A DNA stretch of 64,000 nucleotides, taken from contig CAZKTU010000001.1 of NCBI GenBank assembly GCA_964555675.1, forward strand, positions 124,001 through 188,000, in the 5' to 3' direction. This document shows, in pieces, positions 33,650-43,723 of the stretch (the stretch's first letter is position 1; each line of letters starts with the position of its first letter). Source of the DNA: CAIWXH01 sp964555675 (GTDB taxonomy: Bacteria; Chloroflexota; Chloroflexia; Chloroflexales; Chloroflexaceae). The notes beneath the pieces were generated by a model. The model saw only the letters and a program-made list of their open reading frames with translations. It made no database searches and was not told the origin of the DNA. The translations under genes were made by a program, and so were the position numbers.

Positions 33650-33664
33650 TTACTCGTTGAGTAA
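33650..33664 (+). terminator. Palindromic gene-end element
   Basis: TTACTC-GTT-GAGTAA, 14 nt after the SWIB stop codon. Confidence 0.6.
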
Positions 33665-33683
33665 AATAGTAGGAAATTATTAG

Positions 33684-33697
33684 AAAATGAAAAAAAT
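33684..33697 (+). promoter_or_regulatory. Early-promoter-like A-rich element upstream of D5 gene
   Basis: AAAATGAAAAAAAT, TG 34 nt before the primase-helicase ATG. Confidence 0.55.
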
Positions 33698-33721
33698 ATA
33701 ATTAATTTTGTTTAAATAAAG

Positions 33722-36529
33722 ATGAGCGTCTCTGGTAAGAAAACTTTAAATAGCGAAGAAGCAAATGAACAATTAAAAAATTTTCTTTTTCTTAATCAAG
33801 TTAAGAAAGGAGAATTATATACGCATACTCGAGTTTCACCAAAAGCATCTTATTTTATTGATAAACCTCTTATTGATAAATTTTTTACAATATATTGCAA
33901 TGCAGTTTTTCGTAAAATTAGACCTTCATTAACAGAAAAACCAGGTATGTTTAATCCTTTACATCTAGATTTTGATCTAAAAGCGTCTCTTGATGTTGGA
34001 TTAGAAAGACAATATACAATATATTTACAAGATTGTATTTCTATTGCACAAAATATTATTCGTGAAAGTATTATTGATGAAGAGTTTGATGAAAAATATT
34101 TACAAGTTCTTCTTCTTGAAAAATCATCACCGAGAACTGATGATGGTATTGTTAAAGACGGATTTCATTTACATTTCCCTCATTTTATTGTCCCTAAATG
34201 GTATCATGATATTTATTTTAGACCTAGATATATTAAAGAACTTGAAAATAAAAAGGTATTTAGTAGATGTAGATTTCTAATTTCTATTGATAAAATTATC
34301 GATGGCGATTTAACAAATAAAGTATGGATGATGTATGGTTCGTCAAAATCAGAAGACAAAGAACCTTATCTTTATACAAAAGCATTTGATGTTAATTTTA
34401 ATGAAATCCAATTAGAAGAAGTATTTGAAATTGAGATGGTAGGAAAATCATGCAGCGTTAAATATTATCTACCTAAATTTTTAAGCCTGCAGATGTATGA
34501 TTCTAGAGATTCTGCTACACCTTTGAAATCCTTAGTCGAAGACTCTCATAAATCTAAAACACCTCGTAAACAAGTACAACACGAACGCAAAAGAACATCA
34601 GAAGAAATATATTCTGATATTAAAATTATTCAAGATGGAAATATTATGGATATGATATCATCATCAAGAGCTACTGCTCATAATACCAGAATGGAAATCG
34701 GATGGATATTATATAATATCGGCGAAGGATGCGACGAAGCTTTGGATTTATGGATAAATTTTTGTCAAAGAGATTTAGATGAATTTGTTGAAGGTAAATG
34801 TGAAGATAGATGGTCAAATATGAAATTAAGAGGGAAAAAATTAGCAGATTTGTTAAAAATAGCAGAATATGATAATCCAGAAGCTTTTAGAAAATGGAAG
34901 CGTTCAAAAATTGATTTTCTTATCGAGGCTTCTCTTGAAGAACTTAAACCTAAAGAATATGATGTTGCAAAAGTTATTGAATTTATGTATAAGGATAAAT
35001 TTGTATGTGCTGATGATAAAAAAGGAGTATGGTATGAATTTAAAAATCATCGTTGGAATCTATATAAATCATCTTTAAATTTAAGAATTAAATTCGCTGA
35101 AGAGGTTAGGGATGAATACCAGAAATATAGAAAATATTTAATTGATCAACAAGATACTATTACGTGCCCTCTTGCAAAAGCAATGTTAGAAGAAAAGATT
35201 AAAAGATGTAGTTCTGTTATGTCAAAATTAAAAGAATCAGCGTTTCATACAAAATTAACTAATATGTGTGAATTAAGATTATACGAACCAGGGTTTGCTG
35301 CTAAATTAGATCAAGATAAATTATTATTTGGTTGTGAAAATGGTGTATTAGATTTACATACTCAGGTATTTAGAGAAGGTAGACCTAGTGATTATATTAC
35401 ATTTAGTTGTAAAAAATACTATAATTCTCATTATACATTTGATCATGAAGATGTTGAACAAGTAGATGCATTACTTTCTAAAATCTTTGTTGATAAACCT
35501 ATCTATAACTATTTCTTAGATAGTATGTGTGGATGTTTAGAAGGTGGTAATCCGAATAAAACATTTTTAATCCATACCGGAAAACCAGATGGTGCTAAAT
35601 CGTTAACTATGGAATTTATTGAAAAAGTATTTGGTGATTATTGTATTAAAATGCCTAGAGATTTCTTTGTTTTAAGTGGTAGTAATGATTCTGCAAGAGC
35701 AAGACCTGAAATTGTTAGAACAAAAGGTAAAAGAGTTGTTATTGGTGATGAATTAACACAACAACAAAAATTCGATATTGGTGTAATTAAATTATTTACA
35801 GGTAATGATAGTTATTGGGCTAGAAATCTATTCGACGGTGAAGGTGAAAATATTAGACCACAATTAACATTAATGATTCAATGTAATAAACCACCACAAA
35901 TTCCATCAAATGATGAAGCGACATGGGATCGTTTTAGAATGATCCCTTATAAATCTAAGTTTGTTAAACCAAGAATGTTAAGTTCCCAAAATGATGAAAA
36001 TAAAGATGATCGTAACGTCGTTCCGGATACAGAAGAAGAACGATTAAAAAAGAGAACATGGCATGCAGATTTATCATTAAGAGATAAATTAGATGATTTA
36101 GCACCTGCATTTTTATGGATATTATTTAATAGATATGGTGACTATAAAATTAGAGGTATGAAAGAACCACAAGAAGTACAACTTGCTACAAGAAATTTAA
36201 GAGAAGAGAATGATGTCTATATGCAATTTATTAGTGAAAAACTGGTCAAGATTGAAGATAAAGAAGAAGCCGGTAAATATTTTATTAAAGCAACCGAATT
36301 ATATACAGAATTCGGAATGTGGTATAAAATTAATTATCCTTCTTATGTTAAGGATAAAGTATCAGGACCTGCATTTAGAGAAGAGTTATCTAAATATATT
36401 GGTGCTTATGTTAAGAAAGGTGTTAGCCCTGGATGGTTTGGTTATAAATTGCATTTTGATATGCCTGAAATTAAAGTTGTTATTGATAAACAACAACTTA
36501 ATAAAGATGTTATTCCAGAAACTCAATAA
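33722..36529 (+). CDS. D5-like primase-helicase
   Basis: 935 residues. Replicative enzyme of the poxvirus D5 type. N-terminal archaeo-eukaryotic primase domain with LHLDFDLKASL (about residue 80, metal-binding DxD) and GFHLHFPHFIV (about 149). The middle follows the Primase-C/D5N layout. The C-terminal SF3 helicase has a Walker A region TGKPDGAKSLT at 619-629 in which the usual GKS glycine is Ala, a Walker B-like VVIGDEL, and sensor/arginine region MIQCNKPPQIPSNDEATWDR followed by RFRMIPYKSKF. Early-type promoter element present. It should work with the polymerase, PCNA and FEN1 of this window. Confidence 0.95.
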   Translation: MSVSGKKTLNSEEANEQLKNFLFLNQVKKGELYTHTRVSPKASYFIDKPLIDKFFTIYCNAVFRKIRPSLTEKPGMFNPLHLDFDLKASLDVGLERQYTIYLQDCISIAQNIIRESIIDEEFDEKYLQVLLLEKSSPRTDDGIVKDGFHLHFPHFIVPKWYHDIYFRPRYIKELENKKVFSRCRFLISIDKIIDGDLTNKVWMMYGSSKSEDKEPYLYTKAFDVNFNEIQLEEVFEIEMVGKSCSVKYYLPKFLSLQMYDSRDSATPLKSLVEDSHKSKTPRKQVQHERKRTSEEIYSDIKIIQDGNIMDMISSSRATAHNTRMEIGWILYNIGEGCDEALDLWINFCQRDLDEFVEGKCEDRWSNMKLRGKKLADLLKIAEYDNPEAFRKWKRSKIDFLIEASLEELKPKEYDVAKVIEFMYKDKFVCADDKKGVWYEFKNHRWNLYKSSLNLRIKFAEEVRDEYQKYRKYLIDQQDTITCPLAKAMLEEKIKRCSSVMSKLKESAFHTKLTNMCELRLYEPGFAAKLDQDKLLFGCENGVLDLHTQVFREGRPSDYITFSCKKYYNSHYTFDHEDVEQVDALLSKIFVDKPIYNYFLDSMCGCLEGGNPNKTFLIHTGKPDGAKSLTMEFIEKVFGDYCIKMPRDFFVLSGSNDSARARPEIVRTKGKRVVIGDELTQQQKFDIGVIKLFTGNDSYWARNLFDGEGENIRPQLTLMIQCNKPPQIPSNDEATWDRFRMIPYKSKFVKPRMLSSQNDENKDDRNVVPDTEEERLKKRTWHADLSLRDKLDDLAPAFLWILFNRYGDYKIRGMKEPQEVQLATRNLREENDVYMQFISEKLVKIEDKEEAGKYFIKATELYTEFGMWYKINYPSYVKDKVSGPAFREELSKYIGAYVKKGVSPGWFGYKLHFDMPEIKVVIDKQQLNKDVIPETQ

Positions 36530-36545
36530 TTACTCGATGAGTAAT
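36529..36545. terminator. Palindromic gene-end element between convergent genes
   Basis: ATTACTC-GAT-GAGTAAT starts at the last base of the D5 stop codon and ends 12 nt before the capping enzyme stop. Confidence 0.65.
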
Positions 36546-36557
36546 ATTATTAAACTT

Positions 36558-39500
36558 TTATTCAGATTTTTTTGGTCTTTTATCAAATCTGCTTTTTCTA
36601 ACTACAGGAGGAGGTGTAGGGTTTTTTATTTCAATAACTTCATCAATATCCATATTATTTTCTATTTCAATAACTTCATCAATATCCATATTATTTTCTA
36701 TTTCAATAATTTCATTATCAATAGGTGATATTTCTTTACGTTTAGCATTTTTAATAAGATCCGGATTCACACCATTTAAACTGACTATTTTACTGAAATT
36801 TTTAGACATATTAAATATATTATAATTATATTCAGGTTTTAGATATAAATTTTTGATTTGAGAAATGGTATGAGTTTTCTCATTGATTATATTTTTTGTA
36901 ACTTCTTTAAACATAGCAGCAAGATTATTATGATCGAAATATAAAATTTTTAATATAGATTCATTAAGCTCTTGTATAGTAACAGGAATTATTGAAATAT
37001 AATTGTAACTTACATTTAATACTTTAATACTTTTAGGATTTTTTGATAAATTAAATAATTCTGTAATATGATTATGACTTACATTAATATATTCTAAATT
37101 ATAACAATTTGATATATCAACATTTTTAATTTTATTATTACTTGCATCAATATACACTAATTCATGGCTATTATATAAATTTAGGTCAATCAATTGATTA
37201 TTAGAAATATCAAGTTTTAATAAATGTTTAAATTGTGGAGCGTGTTTAAACAAATTATTTTTCAAATATAATATTTTAATATTTTTTAACGTACCATCAA
37301 TATTAAATGATTCATCTGTTAATTTGTTATTTGATAAATCAAGATATGTTAAACTATCACAGTTTATATTATTAAATGATGTTAGCATATTATGTGATAA
37401 TGTGAGATTTTTAAGATTAATTAACGGAGTAAAATTGATAGGAACGATATCAAGATTACTGTAGGTAATTTCAATATCTTTTGTTGTTACGTCAAAAATT
37501 AAAGGTATCTGATCCTTTCCAAATTTATGTTTAGGTATATAAATTTGGCTAATACCAATTTTATTTTCTATTTGAGCTAACTTAGTTATTATCCTATCAA
37601 ATTCTTCTTTTTCTTCAATAGCCCATGATCTTTTGATCATTGTTCTAAAATCTGATAATGTATTTTTAATTTCAATATATCGCGGATCGTTATTAAAAAA
37701 TGATAAATCTTCAAAAGTATGTCTATATTTGTCAGTATTTATTTCATTACCTATAAGAGCATTAAATTTAATAGGTAATTCTTCAATACTTCTAATCGTA
37801 TTTTCAACAACTTCTTTTTCATACGGTACTGTTATTACAACTTTAACATTTTTATTTTTAGATTTTGTTTCAATATTTATATCATATGTTGAATGATATA
37901 AATTAACTTTATTAATTTCACTCATTTCTTTCTTTTCTATATTTTTCTTTGATTTTTCTATCTCAAATTGTTTATTAAGTATACTAACTACCGATTTTAA
38001 TTGATCTAAATATTCATTTGTATATCTATTATTGATTGCTATTGTTTTCATCTGGTCTAATGTCAACTTTTTATCAGGATCATATGCATCAATCAGATTT
38101 TTAATAAATATAGAAATAGTATTAATTTTGCCTTTATATTTTAATTTACTAAATATGATATTTCCATTAATATCTTCATAACTTTTAATATCCATATTAT
38201 TCCAACCTATTGGTAGATAATTAGTTGCATTGATGGATTTTAATTTTGATACATCATACCATTTTCCTTTATTTTCATTACCTACAGCCCATATAACATC
38301 AATATTTTTTCTAATATTTTCATTAATGGTTAATTTAAATTCTTCTAATTTAGATAACATAGATTTCAAAAAGAATTTATTTCTTTCATCGTCGTATTCT
38401 TTTGTTTTAAAATCAAGATAATTTAGAGTTTCATATATTGTTGCATTCGTAAAATTAATACTGGTAATATAATTACCAATTTTAAAAGTGGCTAATTTTA
38501 TCTCTGGACCTTTAGTTTCACTTACAATATATATTTTTTTATTGTCATCCCAATTTGCATATAATATAACTTTGTTTCCAGTTTTAAGATATTTATCAGA
38601 ATGTCTAAATCTTGTTATATTTTCAATAAGATTATTTTTAATTGAAAAGAAAGTATGTGCTAAATTTTTCTTCCTTTCATCTTCTTCTTTCTTATTTAAT
38701 GGTATTTTCTTTCTTTCATCCATTTCCTTAAAAAACTCATATTGTAATTTATATTTTTCTGTTTGTTGTATTATATAAGTATATTCTCTGATAAGCTTAT
38801 TTCTATTGTTTTCAACAACATCCCATATATGCATACCATTTTGAACATTAAATTTTTGGAATTTTAACATGCTAACTGTGTCTGTTAAATATTTAAATTG
38901 ATATTTCCAAAATTCTTCACCTGCTATTTTCTTAAGGTGTTTTATATTATCATAATTTTTGTCACCCGCGACCACTTTCATAAAATTAATAGTTTCAGTA
39001 ATTACTCTATTTTTGATTATTCTATTAAATAAGGTATATAATATTGCTAATTCTTTCTTTTCTTCTAATGAAGGTTCGACTGTTCTAAAATCTGGTATAT
39101 GTTTTGGCCTACCATTGATATAGACTATATCGTCTTTAATAAAATCTATATTTTCATATAGTATTTTATTTTTGTATTCAAATTTAAATACTAAAATATC
39201 AAGATTTATAGTTTTTTGTTTTTTAATATCAAATCTTCGAATATTAATTTTAAATAATCTACCACAATTAGTATGCATATTCTCTTTTTCAAAACTAATT
39301 TGATTATTAATAATATTAAAATATTCTGTTGTATTAGTTCTCTCATAATATTTTATGTTTGATCTTATATCAAATGGAAGACTTTTAGATAATTTAGTTA
39401 TTTTTGTTTCAAATGGTAGTTCTTTAAATGATTCAAGTTTAGAATCTAATAGCATAATTACTGTTTCTAATAATTTTGAAGATTCTAATTTTTTAAATTT

Positions 39501-42500
39501 TGTTTTCTTAATTAAATCTGAATCATCATCTTTAACGATATTGTTAGAATTAAATTTAGATAAAGATTGAACATTGAAAAAATCTTGGATGTTTATTTTT
39601 CTTAGAATAAGATTAAACTCATCTTCTTTAGTATATAATTTTAATGTTTCAAATACAGAATTTTTTAATTTAATAATATTTCGAATAGGTTCCTGTTCAA
39701 TAGATATATCTTTTTGAGATTCAACAATGGTAGATTGTAACATAATATGATTATATATTTTTGACCCGTTTTTAATCACACCATTAATAGGAAAATATGT
39801 TACTCCATCTACACAACAAAGAACTATTAGATCATTAGTTTTAATTTCAGATAATAAATTATCATAACTTTTTCTTAATATAAGTTTACTTTCAAATCTT
39901 GCAGTTGGATAATATTTTGTGTTCTTTTCTCTATCAAAATCATTTTCAAAATTATAATCAGGCATGGATGATTCTTTTGTTTTATCTAATCTAACTAAAT
40001 CTGTAACTATTACAGAAACATTATTATTAATAAATTTATGAATATACAAATTTATTAATTCTAATGCCGAATATTCACCTAAATAAGACGTTTTAAGATA
40101 AGATATAAAATATCTTTTAGATTCGTATTTAATATAGTCATCAAATGAATAATCTATACCATTTATTGTTTTAAAAACTTTTTGTTTATATTCTGGAATG
40201 TTAACAATATATTTTATACCATCATCTGTATAAACAGTAGAATATCCAACAGTATCTTCAATTAATTTTCTTTGGATACTACCATATGTTTTACCATTAT
40301 TTAATTTGAAAAAATTCTCTTCAGCTAAGTCAATCATAGAATTAAATATATCAATTACTTCAATATTTAAAATCGGCTGTATTGCATTAATAATATTTAA
40401 ATTATTATAACGAACGCCTAATACTTCAAGTCTCGAACCTTCAACTTTAATGACGGACAATTCTGATGGAGATAAAGATATCGGTTTCGGTTCTTTCATT
40501 TCTGAAAATCTCATATATTTAATACCTTCTAATTTTTCTTCTCTTTCTTCTCTGTCATCGTCGCTAAAATCTCTTTCATAATCTAAACCTTCTTCAGTAT
40601 TAAATTTTTCATCATCTTCCATATTTTCTTCTTGTTCTTCCATATTTTCTTCTTGTTCTTCCATATTTTCTTCTTGTTCTTCCATATTTTCTTCAATGAT
40701 ATCTTCTTGCTCTTCTAATTCTTCAATAATTTCATCTTCTTCAATGTCTTCTTCGTCTTCTTCCTCGTCATCTTCCTCTTCAATGTCTTCTTCCTCATCT
40801 TCTTCCTCTTCGATGTCTTCATTTTTCTTTCTTTTTAAAACAACTATACGTTGTAATTCAAGTTGTTTATTAGACGATTCGGACAAGATAGTTGCTATAA
40901 GATTCGAAACACTTCCGGAAGCGATCATCGAATTAAGTTCGTTATTATATACATTTTCTATTATTGAAATATTTTCATCATATTTAATATTACTAAGTCC
41001 GTCAATCTCAATAAAATCTATAAGTTTCGATCTTAAATATTCATAATCAAATAGATATTCTTCAACGTTATCTACATTGCTATCATTTATTGTAGATCTA
41101 ATTTTACACCCGAAAGGATTATATTCATTATATAATCTTTCTATCGACCAACTACTTTGTATATATGATTCATTAATTTTAATTTTTTCCTTTTCAAATA
41201 ATTCATGGACTTTTCTTCCATCTAAAAATATTGCAACAAAATATCCATCATTAACGATATATGTATTAATTAATTCTGCAAGAGTATTATAACTTTCTTC
41301 TGATTCTCCAAAAAAAGTTAAACAAAAGAATGCAGTAATACAATTTGCATTAATTACCTCGTTTTCAAAAATATTATTAATAGTATCCTTTGTTAAATTA
41401 TGTTCAAATAATTTGATTTTATCTGAATTTTTAATATTACGTTCATTGAATATTGATATTTTATTAAGATCGCCTTCAATAGCATATACTCTTCTTAATT
41501 TTTTTAATTCTATTTGTTTATTCCATTTATTAATATCACCACCTTGACCACTTCCTATATCAATTAATACACCTTTTGCAAAATTACTAATCAACATATT
41601 TTTAATTTGATTATTAACTTTACGAATACCTAATGATGATACTCCTGTTATATCGTTATTATTAAAATTATCATAAATTTGATCAAGATTGCTTTTACAA
41701 ACAAATAACTTATTTGGTTCTTGTTTATCATATCTAATAACAAGTTGTCCATCTTTCTTGTAAGGTTCAAATTTACCATTTTTATAAGACGATTCAATAA
41801 TAAGATTATTTCCTTTAATTTCTCCGGTATTGTCTGTATATGTAGCATATTTTCTCATCTTATTATCAGAATATTCAAACTGTTTTTCAATTATCTCTTT
41901 TTTATTAAATTGTTTATTAGGAACAAAATCAGAACACATTAAATTATATTCGTTAGATTTAGTAGGTACTTTAACATATCTAAAATCTATTGTTATTTTT
42001 TCAACAGGTTTCCATTTCTTTGGAAGGTATGGATGTTTGTTATTAGCTTGTTGAATATTATAATCAATATATTTTCCAATATATTGGAAAATTAAACCAT
42101 CATTTTCTCTTCCGCCAAAGTTAGTATTTTGATTAAAACACATATTTGCACGATCAAATATAGAATATGATTCTTTTGCAAAGAAAAAGGATTTAATAAA
42201 AATCGTATATGACGGATCTATATTAATATTTTCAAAAATACTTTTAATATAATTAAGACGATCATATAATATATATTCTCTTATTTCATTATTCATATTG
42301 CTATCTCCTCTCAATATATCGAATGCATGAAACTCATTCATTGAAACTTGTGTTATAGTATTCAATCTAGGTTCCAATTGAATAGTTGTATTAATATATT
42401 TATTATTAAAATAGTATTCTCCTTCAATTAATACATTATCTAATTTTGAATCATTATAAGAACCTACATATTTAATAGTCGTTTCAATTAGTTCTGGTGT

Positions 42501-43634
42501 TAGATGTCTAATCATGGATGATATTAGTAATATGGAACCTTGATAAAAAATCATATTATGTCTTACACCATCTAATTTAATTGTAACAGCCATGTTTCTT
42601 ACAAAATCCGGATTTATCACGTCTATTTTAGAGAGATTTGTAGGTTGAACTGTAAATACATTTGATAATTTAACAGATGAAATAATATTATAATATAGAT
42701 TAGTAACATTTTCAAATAAGTATTTGATAATATTTACTATTTCAGAATATTGAGGTTTTCCAATAAATTCAATTTCTAAATCATAATTATAATCATCTTC
42801 ATTTTTATCATTTTTAAATTTAGTTTTAGTAAAATCATACCTTGTATTATCAATTATAAATGAAGTTCTTACTTTTTCACTGACATGTTCAACAATTTGT
42901 TGATTATTATATTCTTGTTGAGAAATACTTAATTCATTATTTGATGATATTTTAAATAAAGATCCAATACTTATATATTTAATATGTACTTTTTGTTGAT
43001 ATTCTACCGTTTCATTAATAATATCATTTTCTAAAATTTTATTAATAATTTTTCTATATGATGAATCTGTAGAATATTTGTTATATATAGTATAAAATGA
43101 CAATTTTTTATTAGAAGCCATTCTATCAATTTGATTATATAATATATTAAATTGAACATCTGATAATGAAGATTGATTATTTGTTTTTTGTAATCTTATT
43201 TCGAGTTCATTACCTGTTAAATTAGATAGTAAATCTTGAATACTTCTTGATGATTCGTTAATAATAGTATCTATATCTTTTGGTTTACGTTTGATAAATC
43301 TACTAGGAGTAATTTTAGGAGCTTGATATTGTTGAGAATATTGAGGTCTTTCAGTCTTTATATCTCCAGGTTGAAAGGAAAATGATAATGGTTGATTAGC
43401 AGGTACAAATTCAGTAAATGAAGACATATCAATGTCATCCTCATTTGATGATCCGGAAGGCTGAACGGAAGTACCATCTTTCATTGAAATATCATCAGCT
43501 TGTTGTAGAATTTCATTATGAGATTGTATTTGTTGTTTTACCTGTATCTCAACAACTGGTGCCGATAATTTTTGTTGTTCTATCGCAGCCTGTGCTCTTT
43601 TTAGAAGATTTAATGGCAAAGTTTTAGGAGGCAT
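36558..43634 (-). CDS. Giant mRNA capping enzyme with leucine-rich-repeat tail
   Basis: 2358 residues, roughly twice or more the usual NCLDV capping enzyme. Residues 1-110 are disordered. Residues 130-300 look like the tunnel-type RNA triphosphatase (NELEIRL, then YDLEIEF). Guanylyltransferase nucleophile Lys353 in TIKLDGVRHNM. N7-methyltransferase SAM motif IDIGSGQGGDINKW (Gly694 to Asp700). Residues 935-1015 form an acidic tract with MEEQEEN repeats. Residues 1040-2040 are unassigned, with many Lys/Ile-rich helical parts. Residues 2045-2225 are leucine-rich repeats (YLDLSNNKL, KLDISNNQL, YINVSHNHI). The tail has repeated NNMDIDEVIEI. An ATGG-type early element lies 54 nt upstream. No frameshift or stop breaks the frame. 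Confidence 0.9.
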   Translation of the reverse strand: MPPKTLPLNLLKRAQAAIEQQKLSAPVVEIQVKQQIQSHNEILQQADDISMKDGTSVQPSGSSNEDDIDMSSFTEFVPANQPLSFSFQPGDIKTERPQYSQQYQAPKITPSRFIKRKPKDIDTIINESSRSIQDLLSNLTGNELEIRLQKTNNQSSLSDVQFNILYNQIDRMASNKKLSFYTIYNKYSTDSSYRKIINKILENDIINETVEYQQKVHIKYISIGSLFKISSNNELSISQQEYNNQQIVEHVSEKVRTSFIIDNTRYDFTKTKFKNDKNEDDYNYDLEIEFIGKPQYSEIVNIIKYLFENVTNLYYNIISSVKLSNVFTVQPTNLSKIDVINPDFVRNMAVTIKLDGVRHNMIFYQGSILLISSMIRHLTPELIETTIKYVGSYNDSKLDNVLIEGEYYFNNKYINTTIQLEPRLNTITQVSMNEFHAFDILRGDSNMNNEIREYILYDRLNYIKSIFENINIDPSYTIFIKSFFFAKESYSIFDRANMCFNQNTNFGGRENDGLIFQYIGKYIDYNIQQANNKHPYLPKKWKPVEKITIDFRYVKVPTKSNEYNLMCSDFVPNKQFNKKEIIEKQFEYSDNKMRKYATYTDNTGEIKGNNLIIESSYKNGKFEPYKKDGQLVIRYDKQEPNKLFVCKSNLDQIYDNFNNNDITGVSSLGIRKVNNQIKNMLISNFAKGVLIDIGSGQGGDINKWNKQIELKKLRRVYAIEGDLNKISIFNERNIKNSDKIKLFEHNLTKDTINNIFENEVINANCITAFFCLTFFGESEESYNTLAELINTYIVNDGYFVAIFLDGRKVHELFEKEKIKINESYIQSSWSIERLYNEYNPFGCKIRSTINDSNVDNVEEYLFDYEYLRSKLIDFIEIDGLSNIKYDENISIIENVYNNELNSMIASGSVSNLIATILSESSNKQLELQRIVVLKRKKNEDIEEEEDEEEDIEEEDDEEEDEEDIEEDEIIEELEEQEDIIEENMEEQEENMEEQEENMEEQEENMEDDEKFNTEEGLDYERDFSDDDREEREEKLEGIKYMRFSEMKEPKPISLSPSELSVIKVEGSRLEVLGVRYNNLNIINAIQPILNIEVIDIFNSMIDLAEENFFKLNNGKTYGSIQRKLIEDTVGYSTVYTDDGIKYIVNIPEYKQKVFKTINGIDYSFDDYIKYESKRYFISYLKTSYLGEYSALELINLYIHKFINNNVSVIVTDLVRLDKTKESSMPDYNFENDFDREKNTKYYPTARFESKLILRKSYDNLLSEIKTNDLIVLCCVDGVTYFPINGVIKNGSKIYNHIMLQSTIVESQKDISIEQEPIRNIIKLKNSVFETLKLYTKEDEFNLILRKINIQDFFNVQSLSKFNSNNIVKDDDSDLIKKTKFKKLESSKLLETVIMLLDSKLESFKELPFETKITKLSKSLPFDIRSNIKYYERTNTTEYFNIINNQISFEKENMHTNCGRLFKINIRRFDIKKQKTINLDILVFKFEYKNKILYENIDFIKDDIVYINGRPKHIPDFRTVEPSLEEKKELAILYTLFNRIIKNRVITETINFMKVVAGDKNYDNIKHLKKIAGEEFWKYQFKYLTDTVSMLKFQKFNVQNGMHIWDVVENNRNKLIREYTYIIQQTEKYKLQYEFFKEMDERKKIPLNKKEEDERKKNLAHTFFSIKNNLIENITRFRHSDKYLKTGNKVILYANWDDNKKIYIVSETKGPEIKLATFKIGNYITSINFTNATIYETLNYLDFKTKEYDDERNKFFLKSMLSKLEEFKLTINENIRKNIDVIWAVGNENKGKWYDVSKLKSINATNYLPIGWNNMDIKSYEDINGNIIFSKLKYKGKINTISIFIKNLIDAYDPDKKLTLDQMKTIAINNRYTNEYLDQLKSVVSILNKQFEIEKSKKNIEKKEMSEINKVNLYHSTYDINIETKSKNKNVKVVITVPYEKEVVENTIRSIEELPIKFNALIGNEINTDKYRHTFEDLSFFNNDPRYIEIKNTLSDFRTMIKRSWAIEEKEEFDRIITKLAQIENKIGISQIYIPKHKFGKDQIPLIFDVTTKDIEITYSNLDIVPINFTPLINLKNLTLSHNMLTSFNNINCDSLTYLDLSNNKLTDESFNIDGTLKNIKILYLKNNLFKHAPQFKHLLKLDISNNQLIDLNLYNSHELVYIDASNNKIKNVDISNCYNLEYINVSHNHITELFNLSKNPKSIKVLNVSYNYISIIPVTIQELNESILKILYFDHNNLAAMFKEVTKNIINEKTHTISQIKNLYLKPEYNYNIFNMSKNFSKIVSLNGVNPDLIKNAKRKEISPIDNEIIEIENNMDIDEVIEIENNMDIDEVIEIKNPTPPPVVRKSRFDKRPKKSE
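36630..36716 (-). repeat. In-frame tandem repeat near the C-terminus of the capping enzyme
   Basis: Units of 39 bp encode EIENNMDIDEVI, repeated twice with a partial third copy. Nearly identical DNA shows a recent expansion. Confidence 0.75.
40619..40690 (-). repeat. 21-bp in-frame repeats encoding MEEQEEN
   Basis: Three or more near-identical units inside the acidic tract that separates the capping domains from the long C-terminal half. Confidence 0.8.
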
Positions 43635-43678
43635 TTATTATTTCTTGATTATCAATCTTTATATGTAATTAAATATTT

Positions 43679-43694
43679 ATTTTTTCCATTTTTA
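43679..43694 (-). promoter_or_regulatory. Early-promoter-like A-rich element (ATGG form) upstream of capping enzyme
   Basis: Reads AAAAATGGAAAAAATA on the minus strand, TG 54 nt before the capping enzyme ATG. Confidence 0.5.
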
Positions 43695-43723
43695 GACATT
43701 TAAAGTGGATATTTGATATATAA

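Noticed and set aside
40696..41046. Plus-strand Ser-rich ORF
   Set aside because: Antisense shadow of the Glu/Asp-rich tract in the capping enzyme; poly-Ser arises from reading acidic codons backwards.
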